Positions 26,701-35,724 of a stretch of DNA of 64,000 bases are shown here, in pieces (the first letter of the stretch is position 1; each line of letters opens with the position of its first letter). This DNA is from Larkinella rosea (GTDB lineage Bacteria; Bacteroidota; Bacteroidia; Cytophagales; Spirosomataceae), in assembly GCF_003858635.1 (NCBI RefSeq), contig NZ_RQJO01000009.1, forward strand, positions 372,001-436,000, in the 5' to 3' direction. Position numbers and translations under genes: made by a program. A model generated the notes under the pieces. The model was not told the origin of the DNA. It worked only from the letters and a program-made list of their open reading frames with translations, and ran no database searches.

Positions 26701-29169
26701 ATGAATCTACGAATTGTTTCATTTCGGCGTTTGGGCGGAATGGTCATTATTCCGGTTTTACTGGCGTTCGGTTTTGCTGCGGATGATTTTCCGACCCGTT
26801 TAATCGATCGGTTTCGGGCGTACCACACCGCTTATCCGAACGAAAAAGTATACGTTCAGACCGACAAACCGTATTATACCGTTGGCGAAACGATCTGGAT
26901 GAAAGGCTACCTTTTTGACGGTCCCGAGCACCTGGCCGATTCGATCAGTAAGGTATTATACGTTGATTTACTGCAAATCGAGAGCCGGAAAGTCGTGGTT
27001 CATCGCATTCTGCGGGCGGAAAACGGTTACGCTGCTGGCGATATTGCCCTGGGCGATTCGCTGGCGGCTGGCGGTTACGTGTTGCGGGCGTATACGGGTT
27101 GGATGCGGAATTTTTCGGAAGATTATTTCTTCACGAAACCGCTCACGATTTTGCACACGGATACGGAACCGGCGCAGGCCGGCAGCAACCAACCCCCGAA
27201 CGTTCGACCCGGCGTGCAGTTTTTTCCGGAAGGCGGCCAACTGGTGAACGGCATCGAAGGGCGAATTGCGTTCAAAACCGTGAGTCCGTCGGGAAAAGGG
27301 TTGATGACCTCCGGTTTTGTAATGAGTTCGGCGGGCGACACCGTCTCCGGGTTTTCGACCAAACACCTGGGCATGGGTTTTTTTTCCATAACGCCGGAAA
27401 CGGGGCAGCATTACACGGCATACGTGAAACTGGACGATGGCAGCATCCACCCATTTCCGATTCCCGACGCCCGGCCGGAGGGCTACGTTTTGCTGGTCGA
27501 TAACATTACCAACCGGGATAACGTGCGGGTATATATTCGGAACAACAAACCGGCGAGCGTTCAGGGAAAGTTTACGCTAATTACGCAGTCGCGTGGTGTA
27601 AACATTCAGGTTGCGCAGGGCGACGTGAGCAAAAAATCGGTAGTGCTTCAAATTCCCCGAAACCTGTTTCCGGAAGGTATTGCTCAGATTACCCTGTTCG
27701 ACGAAACCAACCAGCCGGTGGGCGAGCGACTGGTTTTTGCCGAACGAAATAACCGCCTGACCGTTCATCTGAAACCGTCGAAACCGGTTTTTAGCCCGCG
27801 CGAAAAGATTCAGATGGATATTGCCGTAACGGATGCGTCCGGAAAACCGGTTCGGACCAATCTCTCACTGGCGGCAACTGATGCCGGACAGGTGCTGGAA
27901 AAGGAACTGTACGCGGCCAATCTGGTTTCGTATCTCCTGCTGAGTTCCGATCTGAAAGGCATTATCGAGCAGCCCGGTTACTATTTCGATCCCGCCAACA
28001 CAGAACGGCTAACGGATCTGGATGTGCTGATGATGACGCAGGGCTGGCGACGATTTGTCTGGAAAGACGTGTTGCAGGACACGTATGCACCGCCGAAGCA
28101 CCTGGTCGAACAGGGACTGGTTTTGGCGGGGAAAGTGGTACGGCCTAACCAGAAAACACCCGGCGTTGTGGCACTGACCTTTATGATGATGCGTCGGGAC
28201 AGCACGCAGAACGTGTTAACGGGTGAGTCGGACGAGAATGGGCAATTTAGTGTCTATGGGCTGGATTTTGGCGATTCGACCCAGATTATGATTCAGGCCG
28301 TGCTGGGCAAGAATAATCGAAATCTGGAAATCTCACTCGAAAACCTTACCAGTCCGACGGTTACATGGACCCAAATACCCTACAATCCGATTGTTTTTCA
28401 GCGCGATGAATTAGCTGATTACCTGAAACGAGCCAAAGAATACCTGGACATTGAACGCCAGATTCGCCGAAACCGGGAGATCACGTTGAAAGAAGTCACG
28501 GTACGTAAGAAAAGAGAAGCACCGACGGATTCCCGGAAAATTTACGGACAAGCCAGCAATACGTTGAAGTTAGACCAAACCATGACGGGCGGTGCGCAAT
28601 CGGTGCTTCAGATTCTCCAGGGCCGGATTCCGGGTGTCAATGTATCGGGTAATCCCATGAGTCCAACCGTTCAGATTCGCGGATCGGCCAATTTCTCGGG
28701 CGTTATCGAACCGCTGTTTACGATCGATGGCGTACCGGTTTCCAAAGATGCGGTTTTGGGTCTTTCGGTCTATGATGTGGATTACATTGATGTACTGAAA
28801 GGTGCCGCAGCCACGATTTTTGGGAGCCGGGCGAGTGGTGGCGTCATTGCTGTGTATACGAAACGCGGAACGACGGATTACGATTACAGCAAAGACAAAG
28901 CGCCGGGCACGCTGGTAGCGACGCTGCCCGGTTTTCAAACTGTCCGCGAGTTTTACGCTCCGAAATACGATGAACCTAAACCGGAGCACGTTCGCCCGGA
29001 TTACCGCCCGACGCTGCACTGGGCGCCCATGATTCAAACCGATGAAACCGGCAAAGCACAGGTTACGTTCTTTGCAACTGATGCCCGCACCACGGTCCAC
29101 GTCGTTGCCGAAGGTGCAACGCCCGGTGGCTCGCCGGGCGTTGGCCGGGCGGTCTTGGAGGTGAAGTAA
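26701..29169 (+). CDS. MG2/TonB-plug protein without a barrel
   Basis: 822 residues from ATG 26701. A signal segment is followed by a macroglobulin MG2-type domain (KVYVQTDKPYYTVGETIWMK at ~45-64). A carboxypeptidase-regulatory-like beta domain lies near 480-545. A complete TonB-receptor plug covers ~620-730 (SVLQILQGRIPGVNVSG, PTVQIRGSANFSG, YIDVLKGAAATIFGSRASGG). No beta barrel follows. Instead the chain ends ~60 residues later in another macroglobulin-like segment (TDETGKAQVTFFATDARTTV). This layout recurs in Bacteroidota, but its function is not known. It may present cargo or signals to a TonB or secretion partner. It lies 146 bases before the SMP-30 gene. Confidence 0.82.
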   Translation: MNLRIVSFRRLGGMVIIPVLLAFGFAADDFPTRLIDRFRAYHTAYPNEKVYVQTDKPYYTVGETIWMKGYLFDGPEHLADSISKVLYVDLLQIESRKVVVHRILRAENGYAAGDIALGDSLAAGGYVLRAYTGWMRNFSEDYFFTKPLTILHTDTEPAQAGSNQPPNVRPGVQFFPEGGQLVNGIEGRIAFKTVSPSGKGLMTSGFVMSSAGDTVSGFSTKHLGMGFFSITPETGQHYTAYVKLDDGSIHPFPIPDARPEGYVLLVDNITNRDNVRVYIRNNKPASVQGKFTLITQSRGVNIQVAQGDVSKKSVVLQIPRNLFPEGIAQITLFDETNQPVGERLVFAERNNRLTVHLKPSKPVFSPREKIQMDIAVTDASGKPVRTNLSLAATDAGQVLEKELYAANLVSYLLLSSDLKGIIEQPGYYFDPANTERLTDLDVLMMTQGWRRFVWKDVLQDTYAPPKHLVEQGLVLAGKVVRPNQKTPGVVALTFMMMRRDSTQNVLTGESDENGQFSVYGLDFGDSTQIMIQAVLGKNNRNLEISLENLTSPTVTWTQIPYNPIVFQRDELADYLKRAKEYLDIERQIRRNREITLKEVTVRKKREAPTDSRKIYGQASNTLKLDQTMTGGAQSVLQILQGRIPGVNVSGNPMSPTVQIRGSANFSGVIEPLFTIDGVPVSKDAVLGLSVYDVDYIDVLKGAAATIFGSRASGGVIAVYTKRGTTDYDYSKDKAPGTLVATLPGFQTVREFYAPKYDEPKPEHVRPDYRPTLHWAPMIQTDETGKAQVTFFATDARTTVHVVAEGATPGGSPGVGRAVLEVK

Positions 29170-29170
29170 T

Positions 29171-29277
29171 GAGGGAGAGTAGAGAAGTTAGACATGAGAT
29201 GAAAGAACAAGCGGCTGACTATTCGGCGGACTTCGTTATTCTCTTGTCTAACCTCTCTCGTCTTATTCATAATTTCG
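29171..29277. repeat. Imperfect wordy hairpin F (TTAGACATGAGAT word)
   Basis: Left arm 29171-29208, right arm 29235-29277. The core AGAAGTTAGACATGAGATG pairs with GTCTAACCTCTCTCG-type words. It is shared in style with C and E and produces a false N-terminal extension of the SMP-30 gene. Confidence 0.8.
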
Positions 29278-29315
29278 TATTTTGCCCATCAAATCCTAAC
29301 GCCTTACCGAATTTC

Positions 29316-30353
29316 ATGAAAAAAAGTATTTTGTCGATCCTGTTGATGGCGGGCACTTGCCTGGCAGTGGCCCAAACGCCGTATCCATCCATTGGTTTTA
29401 TCGAACGACTGGACCCGAAGCTGGATGCATTATTGCCCAAAGACGCCAAACTGGAGGTCCTCGCAACCGGTTTCGACTGGTCCGAAGGGCCGGTTTGGAT
29501 CAAAAAATCGGGCAATGCCGAAGGATATCTGCTGTTCTCGGATGTGCCCCAGAATACGGTTTTCAAGTGGACGGAGAAGGAGGGAAGCAAGGCCTTTATG
29601 AAACCGTCGGGCTATACGGGAGTCGCCGATTACGGCGGTGAACCGGGAAGCAACGGCTTGGCGCTCGACGGAAAAGGTCGGCTGATTTCGGCGGAACACG
29701 GCGACCGGCGGATTTCGGCACTGGGGCTGGACGGCGTATCGGGTGGCAAGAAAACGTTGGCCGACAATTACAACGGTAAACGCTTCAACAGTCCCAACGA
29801 TGTGGCTCCGCATTCGAACGGCAGCGTTTATTTTACCGATCCACCGTATGGATTGCCGGGCCGGGAAAAAGACACTAAAACCCGGGAACTGGACATTCAC
29901 GGCGTCTACCGGGTGACCCCCGACGGCAAGGTGACGCTGATCATCCCGGATCTGACCCGACCCAACGGCATTGCATTCTCGCCCGATGAAAAAACACTCT
30001 ATATCGCCCAGTCTGATCCGGAAAAACCGTATGTCATGGCGTATCCCGTGCAGGCCGACGGAACGGTTGGCAAAGGCCGGATTTTTTACGATGCCACCGA
30101 GGGCGTCAGGCAAAACTGGCCGGGCCTGCCCGATGGCTTGAAGGTTGATAAAAACGGAACGGTCTGGACGAGCGGTCCGGGCGGAATTCTGGTCATCGCG
30201 CCCGACCGGGCCGATGGGCCCGGCAAATTACTGGGCCGGATCCGTACGGGTGTTGCCACGGCCAACTGTGCGTTCGGCGACGACGGTTCGACGCTCTACA
30301 TCACGGCCGATATGTACCTGATCCGGGTGAAAACGCTCGCCAGAGGATTTTAA
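29316..30353 (+). CDS. SMP-30/gluconolactonase-family protein
   Basis: 345 residues from ATG 29316; a frame reading in from 29169 is hairpin-derived. The signal peptide is MKKSILSILLMAGTCLAVAQ, so the enzyme is exported. It is a six-bladed propeller hydrolase with metal ligands expected in FDWSEGPVW (Glu), NSPNDV (Asn) and RPNGIAFSPDEKTLYIAQSD (Asn/Asp). The family opens sugar lactones such as gluconolactone. YVMAYPVQADGTVGKGRIF is typical. It likely hydrolyses sugar lactones in the periplasm, matching the carbohydrate flavour of genes at 22.8-26 kb (inference). Confidence 0.9.
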   Translation: MKKSILSILLMAGTCLAVAQTPYPSIGFIERLDPKLDALLPKDAKLEVLATGFDWSEGPVWIKKSGNAEGYLLFSDVPQNTVFKWTEKEGSKAFMKPSGYTGVADYGGEPGSNGLALDGKGRLISAEHGDRRISALGLDGVSGGKKTLADNYNGKRFNSPNDVAPHSNGSVYFTDPPYGLPGREKDTKTRELDIHGVYRVTPDGKVTLIIPDLTRPNGIAFSPDEKTLYIAQSDPEKPYVMAYPVQADGTVGKGRIFYDATEGVRQNWPGLPDGLKVDKNGTVWTSGPGGILVIAPDRADGPGKLLGRIRTGVATANCAFGDDGSTLYITADMYLIRVKTLARGF

Positions 30354-30385
30354 TAAGTTTGATAATAGCCAACAGCCGACACCGT

Positions 30386-30425
30386 AACTTTTAATTCTTA
30401 ACTCCTAATTCTTAACTCGTAATCT
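30386..30425 (+). repeat. Half-element G: direct repeat of TAATTCTTAACTC
   Basis: TAATTCTTAACTC occurs at 30392-30404 and 30406-30418, followed by CGTAATCTCG. It uses the same words as hairpin B, but the opposite arm is missing or badly decayed. It abuts the mrdA -7 box. Confidence 0.75.
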
Positions 30426-30428
30426 CGT

Positions 30429-30436
30429 TATATTTG
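30429..30436 (+). promoter_or_regulatory. Candidate -7 box of mrdA (TATATTTG)
   Basis: TATATTTG is an exact TAnnTTTG, 47 bases before the mrdA ATG and immediately downstream of repeat G. No TTG stands at the expected distance. Confidence 0.4.
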
Positions 30437-30483
30437 TATCTAAGTTGGTATGGTGTGTAGCGGGATTTCCGGGTTATGTTTTT

Positions 30484-32454
30484 ATGATTGAGAACAGAAA
30501 ATACATTGTTATCGGCGTTTTCTGTCTGGTTGGACTGGTCTATCTGTTGCGGTTGTTTTATCTGCAAATTCTGGATGACAGTTATTCCCTTGAATCGTCG
30601 AGTAATTCCATCAAGCGGATCATCGAAATTCCCTATCGCGGCCAGATTTATGACCGGAGCGGGAAGTTTATTGTCTACAATACACCGGTTTATGATCTGT
30701 ACGTGACGCCCAAAAAGGTGCAGATTGCCGATACAGCTGCTTTTTGCCGGTTAATGGAACTGGAGCGTTCGGAATTTGACAGCATCATGAACAATGCGAA
30801 ATCGTATTCCTACGTAAAACCGTCGTTGTTTCTGCGGCAATTATCCAAAGAAGATTTTGCCCGGATTCAGGATGCGTTGGTCGATTACCGCGGTTTCGAG
30901 CACGTAACGAGTTCGATGCGGACCTATCCGGCCCATACCTTGGCAAATGCGCTGGGTTACGTCAGCGAAATCAGTAAAAAGCAACTGGACGAACAGGAAA
31001 CGCCCTACTACCGGCAGGGCGACTACATTGGCCGAAGCGGTTTGGAGCAGCAGTATGAGTCGGTTTTGCGCGGCCAGCGGGGGGTTAAATTCGTGATGCA
31101 GAATGTGCATCAGGTTGTCAAGGGCTCCTGGAAAAACGGCGCTTTTGATTCGCTGGCGGTTGCGGGCAAAAACCTGTATACGGGCATTGATGTCGAGATT
31201 CAGCAATATGCCGATACGTTGATGCAAAACAAAGTCGGCAGCGTGGTGGCCATCGAGCCATCGACCGGTCAGATTCTGGCAATGGTTTCGGCACCGACCT
31301 ACGATCCGAATTCTTTATCGAGCCGGTTTTTCTCCAAAAGCTACGCGAAACTGGCTAAAAATCCGTATAAACCGCTGATCAACCGTCCGGTGATGGCGAG
31401 TTACCGGCCCGGTTCGACATTTAAGTTGATCCAGGCGATGGTGGCGTTGCAGGATGGCGCAGTGGCACCCAGTTCGATATTTAGTCACGCGGGTTCGCCG
31501 ATGAAATGCCACTGCAATCGCTCGGGTCGTTTAAACCTGGCCGGAGCGGTTCAATATTCCTGCAATCCCTATTTCTACCATGTTTTTCGGCGATTGCTCT
31601 ACAATAACAACGAACGGAATACCTTTAAAGCGTCGGCGATGGGGCTGCACCACTGGCACGATATGGTATCTAAATTCGGAATTGGGCAGAAACTGGGCGT
31701 CGATTTGCCGGGTGAGTTGAAGGGTAGTTTGCCGGATGCGGATTATTACAACCGGATGTATGGCGAAAACCACTGGAAATTTTCGACAGTTTATTCCCTC
31801 AGCATTGGCGAAGGTGAATTGCTGATCAATCCCTTGAAAATGGCGAATGTGGCCGCCATCGTTGCCAACCGGGGCTGGTTTTATACTCCGCATATTGTGA
31901 GCGGTATTGGCAAACCGGGCGAAGGCATTGATCCCAAATACCTTGAAAAACACGAAGTCGGTATCGATCCGCGTCATTTCGAGATCCTTGCCGAGGGAAT
32001 GCAGGGGGCCGTTGAACACGGAACAACCACGATGGCTGCCAACATTCCGGGCATTACCATCTGCGGAAAAACCGGTACGTCGCAAAACAAAAAAGGAAAG
32101 GATCACTCCATTTTTGTCGCCTTCGCTCCACGCGAAAATCCCAAAATTGCCATTGCGGTTTTTGTCGAAAACGCAGGTTGGGGCGGTATTGCTGCCGCTT
32201 CCGTGGCTTCACTGGTGATCGAAAAATACATCAAACGGCGGGTCGACAATCACGCGCTCGACAAGAAAGTGAAGGAGTCCAATTACCTGCCCGCTGTGAC
32301 CTTACCCAAGAAACCCGCTCCTAAAAAGTATGAAATGCCGAAGGATAGTGCGGCAAAACCGCTGATCGTCAAAACGATACCACAGCAGCCGACGCCTGTC
32401 CCGGTGGAACCGAAATCACTGGCATCACGGCCCGTGACCACCAACGGAAATTAA
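30484..32454 (+). CDS. mrdA: Penicillin-binding protein 2 (elongasome transpeptidase)
   Basis: 656 residues from ATG 30484; 13 more in-frame codons upstream are unlikely. One TM helix (YIVIGVFCLVGLVYLLRLFYLQIL) anchors it. The pedestal region contains RGQIYDRSGKFIVYNTPVYDLYV. The transpeptidase carries SxxK in YRPGSTFKLIQ, SxN in YSCNPYFYH and KTG in CGKTGTSQN. PBP2 cross-links lateral wall peptidoglycan with RodA. The C-terminal 60 residues are a Pro/Lys-rich tail. mreB, mreC and mreD are not in the window. It is followed by rodA after 33 bases. Confidence 0.95.
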   Translation: MIENRKYIVIGVFCLVGLVYLLRLFYLQILDDSYSLESSSNSIKRIIEIPYRGQIYDRSGKFIVYNTPVYDLYVTPKKVQIADTAAFCRLMELERSEFDSIMNNAKSYSYVKPSLFLRQLSKEDFARIQDALVDYRGFEHVTSSMRTYPAHTLANALGYVSEISKKQLDEQETPYYRQGDYIGRSGLEQQYESVLRGQRGVKFVMQNVHQVVKGSWKNGAFDSLAVAGKNLYTGIDVEIQQYADTLMQNKVGSVVAIEPSTGQILAMVSAPTYDPNSLSSRFFSKSYAKLAKNPYKPLINRPVMASYRPGSTFKLIQAMVALQDGAVAPSSIFSHAGSPMKCHCNRSGRLNLAGAVQYSCNPYFYHVFRRLLYNNNERNTFKASAMGLHHWHDMVSKFGIGQKLGVDLPGELKGSLPDADYYNRMYGENHWKFSTVYSLSIGEGELLINPLKMANVAAIVANRGWFYTPHIVSGIGKPGEGIDPKYLEKHEVGIDPRHFEILAEGMQGAVEHGTTTMAANIPGITICGKTGTSQNKKGKDHSIFVAFAPRENPKIAIAVFVENAGWGGIAAASVASLVIEKYIKRRVDNHALDKKVKESNYLPAVTLPKKPAPKKYEMPKDSAAKPLIVKTIPQQPTPVPVEPKSLASRPVTTNGN

Positions 32455-32479
32455 TTCATCATTCACCATTCATAATTTA
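32452..32479 (+). repeat. Half-element H (ATTCATCATTCACCATTCAT)
   Basis: Drifting ATTCATCATTCACCATTCAT fills the mrdA-rodA spacer and includes the mrdA stop. Only one arm is visible. Confidence 0.55.
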
Positions 32480-32487
32480 GTATTCCA

Positions 32488-33768
32488 TTGGTTTCCCGAG
32501 AACCGCAGATTACGCAAAACATCGATTGGGTAACACTCATGCTATACATTGCCTGCGTGCTGATGGGCTGGCTGAATGTGTACGCAGCGGTGTATAGTCC
32601 TGAAATCCAGACGAATCTGTTCGACATGTCGACCAACGCCGGTAAACAGTTGATGTGGATCGGTACGACGGTTTTGCTCATTATTGCCATTCTGGTGATC
32701 AATTACCGGTTTTGGGACACCTTCGCTTTTGTCATTTACGGAGCCACGATTCTGTCTCTGTTACTGGTACTGGTGGCGGGTTCGAACATCAACGGTTCGC
32801 GGTCCTGGTTTAAATTTGGCGGTTTTTCCATTCAGCCCGCCGAGTTTGCCAAGCTGGCGACGGCCCTGGCACTGGCCCGATACATCGACTATCCGAACGT
32901 CAACCTGACCAAACTCAAAGACCAGCTCTGGTGCGCTGGAATCATCGCGCTGCCGGCCGTGCTCATCATTGCATCGAACGAAACCGGCTCGATGCTGGTT
33001 TTCGCATCGTTCATTATCATGCTGTATCGCGAAGGCTTGCCGGGCGTTTATCCACTGATTGCGATTGTGATCGTCACATTGTTTATCCTGACGCTGATCG
33101 TGCCCAAACTCTTTCTCTTTGGCGGTATTTTAGCACTGGGAATACTCGTTTTCTTCCTGACTCCACGCTACCAGCGTTCGTTCCAGAATGTGATGGTGAT
33201 TGGCATTACGGCGGTGGCAATGATCGCCATTGTAGCCGGTGTTGATTTTTTTGTGAACAGCGTTTTGCAAAAACACCAGCAAAACCGCATCAAGGTGTTG
33301 ATCAACCCGGCCGCCGACCCGCTGGGCGCGGGCTGGAACGTGACGCAGGCTAAAATTGCCATTGGTTCCGGACGGTTGCAGGGCAAGGGTTTTCTGGAAG
33401 GGACGCAAACCAAACTCGATTTCGTTCCTGAACAAAGCACCGACTTTATTTTCTGCACGATTGGCGAGGAACACGGTTTTATCGGGAGTCTGATTGTGGT
33501 ATGCCTGTTCGTTTTTCTGCTGTGCCGCATCGTGTTGCTGGCCGAAAAACAACGGACGCGGTTTGCTCGGGTCTACGGGTATTCAGTGGCCGGAATCATC
33601 TTTTTCCACCTCATGATCAATGTTGGTATGACCATTGGCCTGATGCCCGTCATCGGTATTCCCTTGCCGTTTTTCAGTTACGGCGGCTCGTCGCTGTGGT
33701 CGTTTTCAATTCTCTTGTTTATTTTCCTGAAACTGGACTCCCGCCGGGTAGGGATGTTTACCCGGTAG
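32488..33768 (+). CDS. rodA: SEDS peptidoglycan glycosyltransferase RodA
   Basis: 426 residues. The best start is TTG 32488, because the conserved NIDWVTLMLY segment lies upstream of the first ATG (32537). About ten TM helices are present. SEDS landmarks include INGSRSWFKFGGFSIQPAEFAKLA, near residues 95-118, and the C-terminal LMPVIGIPLPFFSYGGSSLW. QSTDFIFCTIGEEHGFIGS lies before them. RodA polymerises glycan strands, paired with PBP2 encoded just upstream. It is co-transcribed with mrdA; no terminator follows before the kup remnant. Confidence 0.95.
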   Translation: MVSREPQITQNIDWVTLMLYIACVLMGWLNVYAAVYSPEIQTNLFDMSTNAGKQLMWIGTTVLLIIAILVINYRFWDTFAFVIYGATILSLLLVLVAGSNINGSRSWFKFGGFSIQPAEFAKLATALALARYIDYPNVNLTKLKDQLWCAGIIALPAVLIIASNETGSMLVFASFIIMLYREGLPGVYPLIAIVIVTLFILTLIVPKLFLFGGILALGILVFFLTPRYQRSFQNVMVIGITAVAMIAIVAGVDFFVNSVLQKHQQNRIKVLINPAADPLGAGWNVTQAKIAIGSGRLQGKGFLEGTQTKLDFVPEQSTDFIFCTIGEEHGFIGSLIVVCLFVFLLCRIVLLAEKQRTRFARVYGYSVAGIIFFHLMINVGMTIGLMPVIGIPLPFFSYGGSSLWSFSILLFIFLKLDSRRVGMFTR

Positions 33769-33810
33769 TCATTGGTTCGGATTTGAACGCGTATGACGCT
33801 TTTTTAACGC

Positions 33811-34390
33811 GTGAGCAAACATTCGAATCTGGATAAACTAGCCGCAGCCGGTTTGCTGGTGGCGGTCGGAATCGTTTTTGGCGACATCAGGACCTCCCAT
33901 TATACACTTACCGCGCCATTATTGAAGATCGGGTTATTACTGAGGATCTGACCCTGGGCGGGGCGTCGGCCATTTTCTGGACGCTGACCTTCCAGACAAC
34001 ACTCAAATACGTGCTGATAACCCTCCGCTGCTGTTTCGGAAAGTGGTCGAAGAACTGGTTCGTAATGAAGAACTGGTTCGTAATCAGGAAGTTCAGTTAA
34101 ATCCGAAATACCGTCCGCTCGACACCCATCCGAACTTTATCGGCGATTTCCGGTTCATCATCATCAACCGGTTTTTGTCGTACGAAAATGAACTAAGTCT
34201 TATTGACAAGCTGACCATGAATGGGTATTTTGGCCTGAAGCGCCTTAGTCTGGCCGAAGAACGAGCCTACGGTATTGATAAACAGAACGTTACGGCGGAG
34301 CAGGTGCCTTTGATTGTGCGCCGGGCCGAAAGGGTACGGCTTCGGCGGATACACCCAACGGGCAGCCACCGAAACCATCCCGCCCAATAA
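33811..34390 (+). pseudogene. kup: Collapsed kup potassium-transporter pseudogene
   Basis: Starting at GTG 33811, one frame reads KHSNLDKLAAAGLLVAVGIV then FGDIRTSH, the Kup N-terminus (GDIGTSPLY) with Gly-to-Arg. A C4-to-C3 loss shifts the frame, after which another frame reads YRAIIEDRVITEDLTLGGAS and FWTLTFQTTLKYVLITLR, the first TM region. The reading then jumps to the Kup C-terminal domain (LLFRKVVEELVRN, NFIGDFRFIIINRFL, EERAYGIDKQNV, EQVPLIVRRAER) ending at 34390. About 400 codons of the transporter core are missing. The N-terminal frame stops near 33950. It is downstream of rodA and cannot be functional. Confidence 0.8.
34049..34084 (+). repeat. 18-base perfect tandem duplication in the kup remnant
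   Basis: GAAGAACTGGTTCGTAAT occurs twice head to tail, 34049-34066 and 34067-34084, duplicating EELVRN. It fits relaxed selection in a dead gene. Confidence 0.9.
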
Positions 34391-34393
34391 GGC

Positions 34394-35626
34394 TTAAACG
34401 ACCTTGACCGCAATCCGGTGGCAGGCATTGTTGCAATAGCCTTCCGGATTCCACTGGGGCATCACCATCGGTTGCGAAACACCGGCATCGTCGACGGCCC
34501 GCGCCCAGATTTCGTAATACCCTTTTTGCGGAAGTTTCAGCTCAATCGACCACTGTTGCCAGGCCAGGCGGTTTTTCGGATTTTGTACTTTGCAGCTCTG
34601 CCACGTACTGCCGAAATCAAACGAAATCTGAACGGTTTTTACCGTTCGGTCGCCCGCCCAGGCATGTCCGCGCAACGCAATGGACTGGCCCAAATCCACC
34701 GTCGCACCGGTTTTGGGAAACGTGATGAGCGATTTGACCGGCATGGATTCAATGATCCTGAACTGATCTTCCGGCGGATCGACCCCGGGCTGAACGGGGT
34801 TGATCGGAACTTTGTAACTTTTTCCGGTCATTTTTGCGCCGTCGTGGACTTTGTTACGCACCGAAATGGTGTGCAGCCATTTACCCGAAACCGACGCGGG
34901 CCAGCCGCCTACCACCAACCGCAGCGGGTGGCCGTGCGTCAGGGGAATATCTTTGCCGTTCATGGCCCAGGCCACCAGGGTTTCGTCTTCCAGCGCTTTT
35001 TTGATGGGAACGCCCCGCGAAATAACCGGTTTAGTCGGGTCCTGACTGACGTGAAGATCTTTGCCCAAATACCCGATGTAAACCGCATCGTCTTTCAGGC
35101 CGACATCGGCCAGGATATCTTTCAGCCGCACGCCCGTCCATTCGGCGCAGCTTACCGCTCCGTCAGTCCATTGATTGCCAGCGGTTTGGGGCGTATAGCC
35201 CGCCCGGCCATTTCCGGCACATTCGAGTACCAACTGGTAGGTATACGTCTTGAAACGCTTCTTTAAATCGTTTAGCGTGTAGGTTTTGGGCGCTTTTACC
35301 GATTCGCCGTTGATCGTGAGTTCCCACTTGGCAAGGTCGATGCTGTCGGGAATCAGACCGTTGTTGCGGATGAACATTTTATCAGCGGGTGTAACCGCAT
35401 CGTCGAGCAGGGAAGCCGGTGCTTCGACGTTCCAGGGTTTGTCATTCAGCACAACCATGTCTTTGTGCTTGATTACCATGGGATTGGGTTCCGCAAAAAC
35501 CAGCGGAATATAGCCGGTCGGCATCCGGTCAGCAAAGGCAATTCGGGTTCCTACCAGCCCGGCCATCGTGGTCAGCACTCCTTTTTTAAGAAAACCCCGA
35601 CGATCGAAAAGTGAAGAATGGTCCAT
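34394..35626 (-). CDS. Sulfite-oxidase-family molybdopterin enzyme (Tat exported)
   Basis: 410 residues. The N-terminus has a twin-arginine signal, DRRGFLKKGVLTTMAGLVG, so it is folded before export. The Mo-cofactor domain includes the ligand Cys136 in LVLECAGNGR, with TGVRLKDILADVGL and PLTHGHPLRLVVGGWPA. A dimerisation domain follows (VQISFDFGSTWQSCKV, WARAVDDAGVSQP). Sulfite oxidases or dehydrogenases convert sulfite to sulfate in the periplasm; the natural acceptor and substrate are not visible. No haem subunit is adjacent. It is convergent with the kup remnant. Confidence 0.88.
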   Translation of the reverse strand: MDHSSLFDRRGFLKKGVLTTMAGLVGTRIAFADRMPTGYIPLVFAEPNPMVIKHKDMVVLNDKPWNVEAPASLLDDAVTPADKMFIRNNGLIPDSIDLAKWELTINGESVKAPKTYTLNDLKKRFKTYTYQLVLECAGNGRAGYTPQTAGNQWTDGAVSCAEWTGVRLKDILADVGLKDDAVYIGYLGKDLHVSQDPTKPVISRGVPIKKALEDETLVAWAMNGKDIPLTHGHPLRLVVGGWPASVSGKWLHTISVRNKVHDGAKMTGKSYKVPINPVQPGVDPPEDQFRIIESMPVKSLITFPKTGATVDLGQSIALRGHAWAGDRTVKTVQISFDFGSTWQSCKVQNPKNRLAWQQWSIELKLPQKGYYEIWARAVDDAGVSQPMVMPQWNPEGYCNNACHRIAVKVV

Positions 35627-35646
35627 TGAAGTTGGGTTTAAGATTC

Positions 35647-35673
35647 CAAAAGTAACAAAAAAAGACCTGCCAA
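35647..35673 (-). promoter_or_regulatory. Promoter of the sulfite-oxidase gene nested in the purA terminator
   Basis: Minus-strand TACTTTTG (complement of 35647-35654) lies 21 bases before the ATG; a minus-strand TTG at 35671-35673 sits 16 bases further upstream. That TTG lies inside the purA terminator hairpin. Confidence 0.5.
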
Positions 35674-35694
35674 AGGTTACATCCCAGCAGGTCT
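35657..35694 (-). terminator. Terminator of purA
   Basis: On the minus strand: AGACCTGC, 16-base loop, GCAGGTCT then a run of seven T. It is 31 bases after the purA stop. Confidence 0.85.
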
Positions 35695-35724
35695 ATGAAA
35701 TTTGTATGGTGAACCGATGCCTGG

